Shown here piece by piece: positions 27,063-33,782 of a stretch of DNA of 64,000 nucleotides. The notes under the pieces are model-generated. The model ran no database searches. It saw only the letters and a list, made by a program, of their open reading frames with translations, and had not been told where the DNA came from. Source of the stretch: Clostridium sp. AM34-11AC (lineage in GTDB: Bacteria > Bacillota > Clostridia > Lachnospirales > Lachnospiraceae); assembly GCF_003435375.1 (NCBI RefSeq), contig NZ_QWGL01000013.1, forward strand, positions 29,542 through 93,541, in the 5' to 3' direction. The translations under genes and the position numbers were made by a program. How positions within the stretch are numbered: the first letter of the stretch is position 1; every line of letters begins with the position of its first letter.

Positions 27063-27818
27063 ATGGAAAAGGAAGAACAGCTTTTTAGGAAGCGGATCCA
27101 GGAACTGGCAGAAAACGCTTACTCCCGCGATATCCCGCTTCACACAGATTTTCTGACGCTCGCAGAACAGACTGTCTTCCAGAATATGTCGGCTACACTG
27201 CCGCCGGTGAAGTTCGTACTTTCCGGCGGCTTTCCGATGTCTGAAAGAAAGGTTTTGTGCTTTCTGGCGTCCTATGAGGAGGAACTTTACGCGCCGCCCT
27301 TCGTGTGTTTAAAGATCGTTCCCGCAAACAGGCGCTTCGCGGAGAAGCTCACCCACAGAGACTATCTCGGGGCGATCATGAATCTCGGAATCGAGAGGGC
27401 CATGATCGGGGACATCGTCCTGCAGGATGGAAATGCCTGGGCGTTTGTCATGGAAAAGATGAGCAGATATCTTGCGGAGAATCTCACGATGATCCGGCAC
27501 ACCTCTGTTGTCACGGAGATCACGGCAGATTTTTCTGAGCTTCCGGAGCCAGAGATGGAGGAAATTTCAGGAACAGTGAGTTCCGTCCGCCTGGATTCTG
27601 TTATCGCGCTTTGCGGAAGACTTTCCAGGACGAGGGCAGCATCATATATCGAAGACGAGAAGGTCTCTGTCAACGGGGCTGTCTGCACGAATGTATCGCT
27701 GAATCTTCGGGGCGGAGAGATCTTATCGATCCGCGGCATCGGCAAATTCCGGTTTGGCGAGCCAGGAAATCTTACGAAAAAGGGGCGGACATCTGTCGTG
27801 GTGTACCGCTATAAATAG
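27063..27818 (+). CDS. ylmH: YlmH-type S4 RNA-binding protein
   Basis: 251 residues with a YlmH N-terminal domain and a C-terminal S4 domain (about 180-240: RLDSVIALCGRLSRTRAASYIEDEKVSVNG). Members of this family bind RNA and ribosomal subunits; Bacillus YlmH has been linked to ribosome rescue. It directly follows sepF and precedes aroB by 12 bases with GGAGG, so it belongs to the same transcript. Confidence 0.93.
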   Translation: MEKEEQLFRKRIQELAENAYSRDIPLHTDFLTLAEQTVFQNMSATLPPVKFVLSGGFPMSERKVLCFLASYEEELYAPPFVCLKIVPANRRFAEKLTHRDYLGAIMNLGIERAMIGDIVLQDGNAWAFVMEKMSRYLAENLTMIRHTSVVTEITADFSELPEPEMEEISGTVSSVRLDSVIALCGRLSRTRAASYIEDEKVSVNGAVCTNVSLNLRGGEILSIRGIGKFRFGEPGNLTKKGRTSVVVYRYK

Positions 27819-27830
27819 GAGGTTAGCCTT

Positions 27831-28931
27831 ATGATCACAGAACATGTAAACCGGATCCCTGTCCATCTCGACGGGAAGACCATTTATGATATCGTACTGG
27901 AAGATTCTTTTGACGCCCTTGCAAAGGAGATCTCCGCGCTGGGCACTGAGAAGAAAAAGATCTGCATCATCGCGGATTCCAACGTGGCTGACTTGTATCT
28001 TGATGAAGTGACAAAGATCCTTTCCGGTTGCTGCCGTGAGGTCACATCCTACGTGTTCCCGGCAGGAGAAGAGAATAAGAACCTGAAGACAGTCCAGGGC
28101 GCTTACGAGCACCTGATCTTAAACCATTATGACAGAAAGGATCTTCTTGTGGCTTTAGGTGGCGGTGTCACGGGAGACCTCTGCGGATTTGTGGCTGCAA
28201 CCTATCTCCGCGGCGTGGATTTTGTCCAGATCCCGACAACACTGTTGTCCCAGGTGGACTCCGGAATAGGCGGAAAGACCGGTGTAGACTTTGATTCCTA
28301 CAAAAATATGGTAGGCGCTTTCCACATGCCGAAGCTTGTATACACGAATGTGTCCGTACTTCGCACACTTCCGGACGATCAGTTCTCCGGCGGCATGGGA
28401 GAGGTCATCAAGCACGGCCTGATCCTCGATAAAGAGTACTTTGACTGGATCCAGACGAACAGGGCGAAGATCCTCGCAAAAGACGCGGACACCTTAAAGC
28501 TTCTGATCCAGGGCAGTGATTTCATCAAGCGTGAGGTTGTTGAGATCGACCCGACGGAACAGGATGAGCGCGCGACCTTAAACTTTGGCCACACATTAGG
28601 CCATGCCATTGAGAAATTAAAGAACTTTACGATGCTTCACGGCCACTGTGTCGCTGTCGGTGCCCTGGCTGCCATGAATATCTGCAAAGAGCGCGGACTT
28701 GTAAAACAGGATGAGATCGACGCATACAAGGCACTGATGGAGTATTTCTTTATCCCGACATCCGTTTCCGGCCTTAATACGGAGGAAGTCATCGCTGCGA
28801 CAAAAAATGATAAGAAGATGGAAGCCGGCGTTATCAAGTTTATTCTTTTAGACCGTGTGGGTCATGCCTATATCGACCGCACCGTCACGAAGGATGAGAT
28901 GGAACGCGCCCTGGCAACTATTTTCAGATAG
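27831..28931 (+). CDS. aroB: 3-dehydroquinate synthase
   Basis: 366-residue NAD-dependent, metal-dependent enzyme turning DAHP into 3-dehydroquinate in the shikimate pathway. Hallmarks are ALGGGVTGDLCGFVAATYLRG, QIPTTLLSQVDSGIGGKTGVD, GEVIKHGLI and the metal-binding NFGHTLGHAIE with MLHGHCVAVG. It lies between ylmH and lspA where divIVA is more usual. It is probably co-transcribed with both (spacings 12 and 8 bases). No other shikimate gene is next to it. Confidence 0.97.
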   Translation: MITEHVNRIPVHLDGKTIYDIVLEDSFDALAKEISALGTEKKKICIIADSNVADLYLDEVTKILSGCCREVTSYVFPAGEENKNLKTVQGAYEHLILNHYDRKDLLVALGGGVTGDLCGFVAATYLRGVDFVQIPTTLLSQVDSGIGGKTGVDFDSYKNMVGAFHMPKLVYTNVSVLRTLPDDQFSGGMGEVIKHGLILDKEYFDWIQTNRAKILAKDADTLKLLIQGSDFIKREVVEIDPTEQDERATLNFGHTLGHAIEKLKNFTMLHGHCVAVGALAAMNICKERGLVKQDEIDAYKALMEYFFIPTSVSGLNTEEVIAATKNDKKMEAGVIKFILLDRVGHAYIDRTVTKDEMERALATIFR

Positions 28932-28939
28932 GAGTTTTT

Positions 28940-29449
28940 ATGAATACCATCGGAAAACGCTACGGTGTTCTTGCCGTATGTGCCGCCCTGCTCATCGCTC
29001 TGGACCAGTGGGCGAAGAGTATGGCTTACAACACGCTGCGGGTCAATGGACCGCTTGTGCTGATCAAGGGAGTCTTTGAGCTTCTGTACTCGGAAAACAG
29101 GGGCGCTGCCTTTGGAATTCTTCAGGGAAAACAGTGGTTTTTCTTCCTAGTTGCTGCGGCTGTCGTGATCGCGGTCCTTGTTTTTGTGGCAAAGCTTCCT
29201 TCCGGGAACCGGTATCTGCCGCTCTATATTTCCATGGTCCTTCTTCTTTCCGGCGCGGTCGGAAACCTGATCGACCGTGCGGTGAGAGGATTTGTGGTGG
29301 ACTTCTTCTACTTCAGCCTCATCGATTTCCCGATCTTTAATGTGGCAGACTGTTATGTAGTCTGCGCGGCCGGACTTCTGATCCTTCTCATCGGCTTTTT
29401 CTATAAGGAAGATGAGCTTTCCTTCCTTTCACCGAAAAAAGGAGAATAA
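28940..29449 (+). CDS. lspA: lipoprotein signal peptidase (signal peptidase II)
   Basis: 169-residue membrane aspartyl protease that cleaves prolipoprotein signal peptides. Four transmembrane segments and the catalytic motifs GNLIDRAVRGFVVDFF and FNVADCYVV are present, along with ALDQWAKSMAY near the start. Ribosome site AGGAG. This cell makes many lipoproteins (five in this window), all substrates of this enzyme. Followed after 3 bases by rluD, a common pair. Confidence 0.97.
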   Translation: MNTIGKRYGVLAVCAALLIALDQWAKSMAYNTLRVNGPLVLIKGVFELLYSENRGAAFGILQGKQWFFFLVAAAVVIAVLVFVAKLPSGNRYLPLYISMVLLLSGAVGNLIDRAVRGFVVDFFYFSLIDFPIFNVADCYVVCAAGLLILLIGFFYKEDELSFLSPKKGE

Positions 29450-29452
29450 CCA

Positions 29453-30364
29453 GTGAGAGAAGAATATTTTGTGACGGAGGAGACGGCGGGAGACCGGATC
29501 GATAAGTTCCTTGCGGAACAGTATGAGAATCTTTCACGCTCTTTCCTCCAGAAGCTTTTAAAATCAGGGGAAGTTATGGTAGATGGACGCCCGGTGAAGG
29601 CAAGCTACAAGGTGGCTGAGGGGGATCTGATCTCCTTCGAGGTGCCGGAGGCTGTGGAGCCGGAGATCGTGCCGGAGGATATTCCACTGGATATTTTATA
29701 TGAGGACCATGATGTGATCCTTGTAAATAAGCCGAAGGGGATGGTGGTTCATCCGGCTGCTGGACATTATACGGGGACATTGGTGAATGCGCTGATGTTT
29801 CACTGTAAGGAAGACCTCTCCGGGATCAACGGAGTTCTGCGCCCGGGAATCGTCCACAGGATCGATATGGACACCACTGGCGTCATCATTGCATGCAAGA
29901 ATGATCTCGCCCACAATTCCATAGCGGCACAGCTCAAGGAGCATTCCATCACCCGCCGTTATCAGGCGATCATTCACGGAGCCCTGAAGGACGATGAGGG
30001 AGTGATCGACGAACCTATCGGGAGAAGCCCAAAGGACCGGAAGAAGATGGCAGTCAATTATAACAACGGAAAATCCGCAGTGACCCATTACAAGGTGCTC
30101 ACACGGTTTAAGGATTTCACCCATATCGAGTGCCGCCTGGAGACGGGTAGAACGCACCAGATCCGCGTTCATATGGCAAGCATTGGACATCCGCTCTTGG
30201 GTGATGCCGTTTATGGTCCGGCGAAATGCCCGTATAAGCTTCAGGGGCAGACGCTGCACGCAGGGATTTTAGGGTTCGTGCATCCGCGGACGGGGGAGTA
30301 TATGGAGTTTTCGGCACCGTTGCCGGAATATTTTGAGGAGCTTTTGAGAAAATTGCCGGGATAA
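29453..30364 (+). CDS. RluD-family 23S rRNA pseudouridine synthase
   Basis: 303 residues with a GTG start at 29453 (GGAGAATAACCA upstream). The N-terminal S4 domain (about 14-75) is followed by a pseudouridine synthase core with LVNKPKGMVVHPAAGH and the catalytic aspartate motif GIVHRIDMDTTGVII, then RTHQIRVHMASIGHPLLGD. It makes pseudouridines in large-subunit rRNA. Ends the yggS-to-rluD operon, with the terminator hairpin overlapping its last codons. RluD rather than RluA/RluC by gene neighbourhood; the exact target is not certain. Confidence 0.94.
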   Translation: MREEYFVTEETAGDRIDKFLAEQYENLSRSFLQKLLKSGEVMVDGRPVKASYKVAEGDLISFEVPEAVEPEIVPEDIPLDILYEDHDVILVNKPKGMVVHPAAGHYTGTLVNALMFHCKEDLSGINGVLRPGIVHRIDMDTTGVIIACKNDLAHNSIAAQLKEHSITRRYQAIIHGALKDDEGVIDEPIGRSPKDRKKMAVNYNNGKSAVTHYKVLTRFKDFTHIECRLETGRTHQIRVHMASIGHPLLGDAVYGPAKCPYKLQGQTLHAGILGFVHPRTGEYMEFSAPLPEYFEELLRKLPG

Positions 30365-30382
30365 TTTTTCCCGGCTTTTTTG
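30355..30382 (+). terminator. terminator at the end of the ylm-aroB-lspA-rluD operon
   Basis: GCCGGG (30355-30360) pairs with CCCGGC (30370-30375), followed by TTTTTT. The left arm is formed by the last sense codons and stop of the rluD-like gene. Confidence 0.85.
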
Positions 30383-30394
30383 TGTAATAAAAAA

Positions 30395-30487
30395 ATCCTC
30401 GAAACGTGCCAATGATGCGCACTCGCACGAGGATGTGGATTGTCGCAAGCGACCGCGCTCGGCGCGAGAATGTGACTTGGCACATTC
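30395..30487. repeat. intergenic element with overlapping inverted repeats
   Basis: Within about 90 bases are several complementary arms: ATCCTCG/CGAGGAT (30395-30401, 30428-30434), GTGCCAA/TTGGCAC (30406-30412, 30477-30483), GTCGC-AA-GCGAC (30442-30453) and GAATGTG/CACATTC (30468-30474, 30481-30487). Several arms exclude each other, so alternative folds exist. It shares a GCCAAG...TCTCGC...GCGCGG pattern with the thrS leader segment. It looks like a REP-type or small-MITE repeat. Confidence 0.55.
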
Positions 30488-30548
30488 TTACTTATTCTGC
30501 TTTATGCATATACTGATACAAAAATTCAGAAAATTTACGGGATAACTC

Positions 30549-30577
30549 TTGCATATTGACTGCAATTTTTGTATAAT
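30549..30577 (+). promoter_or_regulatory. promoter of the cytidylate-kinase-like gene
   Basis: TTGCAT (30549-30554), 17 bases, perfect TATAAT (30572-30577). The gene starts about 43 bases downstream. A TTGACT at 30556 is too close to the -10 to be used. Confidence 0.7.
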
Positions 30578-30619
30578 ATAGCTATCAGAAAGCTTGATGA
30601 CAGAAAGGAGCTGTGGCAT

Positions 30620-31252
30620 ATGAGTGATAACCTTATTATTACGATCGGAAGAGAATGCGGAAGCGGAGGAAGACATATCGGGCAGGCATTAGCAGAAAAA
30701 CTCGGTGTAAAATGTTATGACAAAGAGCTCCTGAATCTGGCCGCAAAAGAGAGCGGTCTCTGTAAAGAGCTGTTTGAGACCCACGACGAGAAGCCGACGA
30801 GCAGTTTCTTATATTCCCTGGTAATGGATACATATTCCCTTGGATATACGAACTCTGCATATATGGATATGCCGATCAACCACAAGATCTTCCTTGCGCA
30901 GTTTGATACGATCAAAAACCTTGCGGACAAGGAATCCTGCGTAATTATCGGACGCTGTGCTGACTACGCGCTGGCTGATTATCCGAACGTGGTATCCGTA
31001 TTTATTACAGCCGACGAGGACGTGAAGATCAAGACTTTGATGGAACGCCATAAGATTTCTGAGTCCCAGGCGAAGGATGTCATGATCAAGACCGATAAAA
31101 AACGTGCCAGTTACTATAACTATTATTCCAGCAAGCGCTGGGGCGACTCCAGAAGCTATGATCTCTGCCTGAACAGCAGCAAGATCGGGTATGACGGAGT
31201 TGTGAAGATGATCCAGGATTTTGTGGAGATCAAGAAAGGTTATAAGAAGTAA
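30620..31252 (+). CDS. cytidylate kinase-like family protein
   Basis: 210 residues from the ATG at 30620, chosen because GAAAGGAG lies at the right distance; the frame extends further upstream without a ribosome site. P-loop NTPase with glycine loop GRECGSGGRHIGQALAE, then YDKELLNLAAKESGL, CVIIGRCADYAL and a lid-like region KKRASYYNYYS. This matches the cytidylate kinase 2 family (AAA_26-like), which is common in Clostridia and often present beside a true cmk. Substrate unproven. It stands as a single-gene transcript before a region of gene remnants. Confidence 0.88.
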   Translation: MSDNLIITIGRECGSGGRHIGQALAEKLGVKCYDKELLNLAAKESGLCKELFETHDEKPTSSFLYSLVMDTYSLGYTNSAYMDMPINHKIFLAQFDTIKNLADKESCVIIGRCADYALADYPNVVSVFITADEDVKIKTLMERHKISESQAKDVMIKTDKKRASYYNYYSSKRWGDSRSYDLCLNSSKIGYDGVVKMIQDFVEIKKGYKK

Positions 31253-31257
31253 GTGAT

Positions 31258-31497
31258 ATTAAGATTGGGCAGGGAGCAGAGTTAAATCTGTTGCCTGCCC
31301 GTTTCTTTGTGGAAAAAAGGAAAGATCCCGACTATATTCCGAATGATCCAATGGAAATTGAGCATGTAGACAAATTTTTGAAGCTGATGGCAGTTTTAAC
31401 GGGCGATAATCGATATGTTGATATCGTGAAGCTCGATGGAAAGGAGATTGTAAACATGTGTGATGTTGCAACGAGATTAGAGAATCTTGGTATATAG
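31258..31497 (+). pseudogene. C-terminal remnant of an Rpn-type PD-(D/E)XK nuclease/transposase
   Basis: The translated piece IEHVDKFLKLMAVLTGDNRY followed by NMCDVATRLENLGI is typical of the end of Rpn-family recombination-promoting nucleases (PD-(D/E)XK transposase family), whose tails read NMCEVLDRVENxGIEKG. Here the frame stops with TAG exactly where GIEKG would continue, and there is no N-terminal nuclease domain or ribosome site. About 80 codons remain. Upstream the similarity fades at the end of the preceding gene. Clearly a fragment, not a functional gene. Confidence 0.7.
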
Positions 31498-31902
31498 AAA
31501 GGTCTTGCGGCCTACCATCAGACGACGCATCTCTACTTCTCGCTGGCTTCGGTGGATAATTTCGCGAAGAACGGCCGTGTGAGTCACGTGATCGCGAAGG
31601 GCATCGGCCTCATAGGCATCCGGATCGTAGGCACCGCGGGCCCGGAGGGAACGCTCGACTTCAAGGGCAAGTGCCGTGGCGATAAGAAGGTGCTGGTACT
31701 GATTCTCGAGAAGATGAAGGAACTCGGATACAACGGCGGCAGGGTCATCATCGCGCACAACCAGAACGAGGCGGCGGCGCTGCAGCTCAAGATGCGGATC
31801 GAGGAGCTGTTCGGTACCTTCAATGGCGTGATCCACCCGGAGCGGGCGCTGTGCTGCTACTATGCAAAGACGGGCTCGGTGATGGTCGGGTTTGAAGCAT
31901 AA
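31498..31902 (+). pseudogene. C-terminal remnant of a DegV-family fatty-acid-binding protein
   Basis: About 134 codons in the same frame as the Rpn remnant, just past its TAG. AYHQTTHLYFSLASVDNFAKNGR, KGIGLIGIRIVGTAGPEGTL, GGRVIIAHNQNE and the ending ALCCYYAKTGSVMVGFE match the C-terminal half of DegV proteins (fatty-acid-binding, FakB-like). The N-terminal half is missing. It uses G/C-ending codons (CTG, GCG, AAG) unlike the TTA/AAA-rich neighbours, suggesting foreign origin. A shorter echo of the C-terminal codons (GFE...GFKA) follows to about 31956. Confidence 0.72.
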
Positions 31903-31990
31903 ACGTGTCGAAGTGGCTGAAGAATGCGGCTTTGAGATGACTGGCTTTAAGGCGTAAAAGCCGGCCTAGATCTCATCTTGATGCTTTGAA

Positions 31991-32056
31991 ATGTAAAATA
32001 TTCTTGACATAATGACGCATCCAATATATACTATAGATGTAAGATATATTTTACAT
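31991..32056 (+). promoter_or_regulatory. promoter bracketed by a 10-bp inverted repeat (probable operator)
   Basis: TTGACA (32004-32009), 17 bases, TATACT (32027-32032) is a near-consensus promoter. It is flanked by ATGTAAAATA (31991-32000) and its exact reverse complement TATTTTACAT (32047-32056). A further ATGTAA (32037-32042) pairs with TTACAT (32051-32056) over the likely transcription start. This layout suggests autoregulation by the XRE regulator at 32660. Confidence 0.6.
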
Positions 32057-32080
32057 TATGTCGGAAGGAGGACGACGGAT

Positions 32081-32602
32081 ATGTCAGAGATTTTATCATT
32101 TACGGCTGCATTTATCGCGGTTCAGATATTCAAGATCATCATGTTTAAGAAGGATAAGGATTACAGTGGTTATGATGAGCGGCAGGAACTGATTCGAGGG
32201 AGAGCATTTCGCTACGGCTTTTTGACATTGGCCTTCTCGCTTGCGGCAGTGATGCTGTGGGAGGAGTGCGTGGGTGCACTGCCGATCGAGTTTTCACTCC
32301 TCATGATGGCCTGCCTCATGGTGGGATGTCTGGTGGTCATCCTCTATGATATCTGGAAGGATGCGTACTGGGGCATCCGGCAGGCGTCGGGCTCGAACGC
32401 AGCCATCGTGCTCATGGTGGCGGTGATGGTGATGCAGTACCTGAGTTTCCGGGGGCATGCCAGTGCTGGCGACGTGATCGTCGATGGCATCCTCACCTGG
32501 GATGGCGGCATCTATCTCCTGATCTTTGCGTTCTTCGCGCTGATCATCGTGAACCTGCTGCTGAAAGCGTGGGTGGACAAACGGGGAGGTTCGGCGGAAT
32601 GA
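32081..32602 (+). CDS. four-helix membrane protein paired with an XRE regulator
   Basis: 173 residues from the ATG at 32081, which has GGAAGGAGG upstream. Four to five hydrophobic helices (about 5-20, 45-62, 68-90, 107-124, 145-165) and a conserved-looking SGYDERQELIRGRAFRYGF segment after helix 1. I recognise the arrangement (small membrane protein with YDERQ motif followed by a short Cro/CI regulator) as common in Firmicutes, but no function is established. High-GC codon use contrasts with neighbours. The inverted repeat around its promoter suggests negative control. Confidence 0.7.
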   Translation: MSEILSFTAAFIAVQIFKIIMFKKDKDYSGYDERQELIRGRAFRYGFLTLAFSLAAVMLWEECVGALPIEFSLLMMACLMVGCLVVILYDIWKDAYWGIRQASGSNAAIVLMVAVMVMQYLSFRGHASAGDVIVDGILTWDGGIYLLIFAFFALIIVNLLLKAWVDKRGGSAE

Positions 32603-32659
32603 AAAACCGGACGATGAAATTCGTGAAAAATGGTGTCGATCGGTGGGAGGTCTGCTGAA

Positions 32660-32857
32660 ATGAAAAACCTGAAGATGAAATCGGCGCGGGCGGCGCTGGA
32701 TCTGTCGCAACAGCAGCTGGCGGATCTCGTCGGCGTGTCGCGGCAGACCATCAACGCCATCGAAAAGGGCGATTATAACCCGACGATCCGACTCTGCATC
32801 GCGATCTGCAGGGCGCTGAACCGGACACTGGACGAACTGTTCTGGGAGGAGCCGTGA
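32660..32857 (+). CDS. small XRE-family transcriptional regulator
   Basis: 65 residues consisting almost wholly of one Cro/CI helix-turn-helix: ARAALDLSQQQLADLVGVSRQTINAIEKGDYNPTIRL, ending LDELFWEEP. GGGAGG lies upstream. This short class (YozG-like) usually follows and represses its own membrane-protein neighbour. It is 57 bases after the membrane gene and very likely recognises the ATGTAAAATA repeats at the shared promoter. Confidence 0.92.
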   Translation: MKNLKMKSARAALDLSQQQLADLVGVSRQTINAIEKGDYNPTIRLCIAICRALNRTLDELFWEEP

Positions 32858-32960
32858 ACCTGGCTTCAAAAACGTTTGAAATGAAGGAAAAGACTCCTTA
32901 GGATGAAAGAGAAGAAGCGGATTTGATTGATTAGAGCGCGGATTGATGTATGGTGACAAA

Positions 32961-33641
32961 ATGGAGAAGATCAGATTTCAGATATGTGAAAAGGAGCTTA
33001 CGCTGTATCCGGCGCAGGGAGAAAACCGGCCACTGATCGTTTTCAATACGGTGATGGGAGACGGGGAAGAGCTTGCGCAGGCGCTGCGGGCGATGGATGC
33101 GCCGGACTGCAATCTGCTGGTGGTCGGAAAGCTTCAGTGGTATCACGATATGACGCCGTGGAGTTGTCCGCCGCTGTCGAAGCGTGGTCCGGCTGCTACG
33201 GGAGGAGCGGATGCCTATCTGGAGACATTGGCGTCGGAAATCGTGCCGGCAGCCAGGAAAAAAATCCGGGGAAGCGCGCCGTACGTCGGCATCGCCGGGT
33301 ACTCGCTGGCTGGGCTTTTTGCGCTCTATGCGATGTACCGCTGCGACTGCTTCGCGTGGGTGGCCAGCATGTCCGGCTCCCTGTGGTTTCCGAAGTTCCG
33401 GGAATACGTGCTTCGGCATGAACTGATGCGGCAACCGGAGATGCTCTACATGTCGCTAGGGGATGCCGAGGCGAAGACGAAGCATGCGGTACTGAAAACC
33501 GTGCAGGAAAATACAGAGGCGATCGTCAGGCACTATCAGGAGGTCGGCGTGAATGTGCGCTGGGAGCTGAACCCCGGAAATCACTTCCGGGACGTGGCGA
33601 TGCGAAGCGCAAAAGGTATCAAGGCGATACTGGAAGCGTGA
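32961..33641 (+). CDS. alpha/beta-hydrolase esterase
   Basis: 226 residues from the ATG at 32961 (a further ATG at 32946 is in frame; neither has a strong ribosome site). Alpha/beta-hydrolase fold with nucleophile elbow GYSLAG, an acid candidate in SLGDAEAKT and a late histidine in LNPGNHFRDV; MSGSLWFP is typical of the esterase D / IroE-like group that cleave ester bonds of siderophores or acylated substrates. No siderophore genes are nearby. Codon use is like that of the XRE pair, so it may have come with the same acquired segment. Confidence 0.75.
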   Translation: MEKIRFQICEKELTLYPAQGENRPLIVFNTVMGDGEELAQALRAMDAPDCNLLVVGKLQWYHDMTPWSCPPLSKRGPAATGGADAYLETLASEIVPAARKKIRGSAPYVGIAGYSLAGLFALYAMYRCDCFAWVASMSGSLWFPKFREYVLRHELMRQPEMLYMSLGDAEAKTKHAVLKTVQENTEAIVRHYQEVGVNVRWELNPGNHFRDVAMRSAKGIKAILEA

Positions 33642-33782
33642 AGAATGAACTGCGTTTATAAAGAATGGCATCGAAAACGTAACCGATTTCGATACCATTT
33701 GGGCATAAAGCAGAGCTGCCGCCCAGCAAAAAATATTTGCTAATGCGACAGCCCCTAATAATATTGAATATAAATTTGGTAA

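Noticed and set aside
30556..30561. TTGACT as -35 of the cytidylate-kinase-like gene
   Set aside because: Only 10 bases from the TATAAT; the TTGCAT at 30549 gives the correct 17-base spacing.
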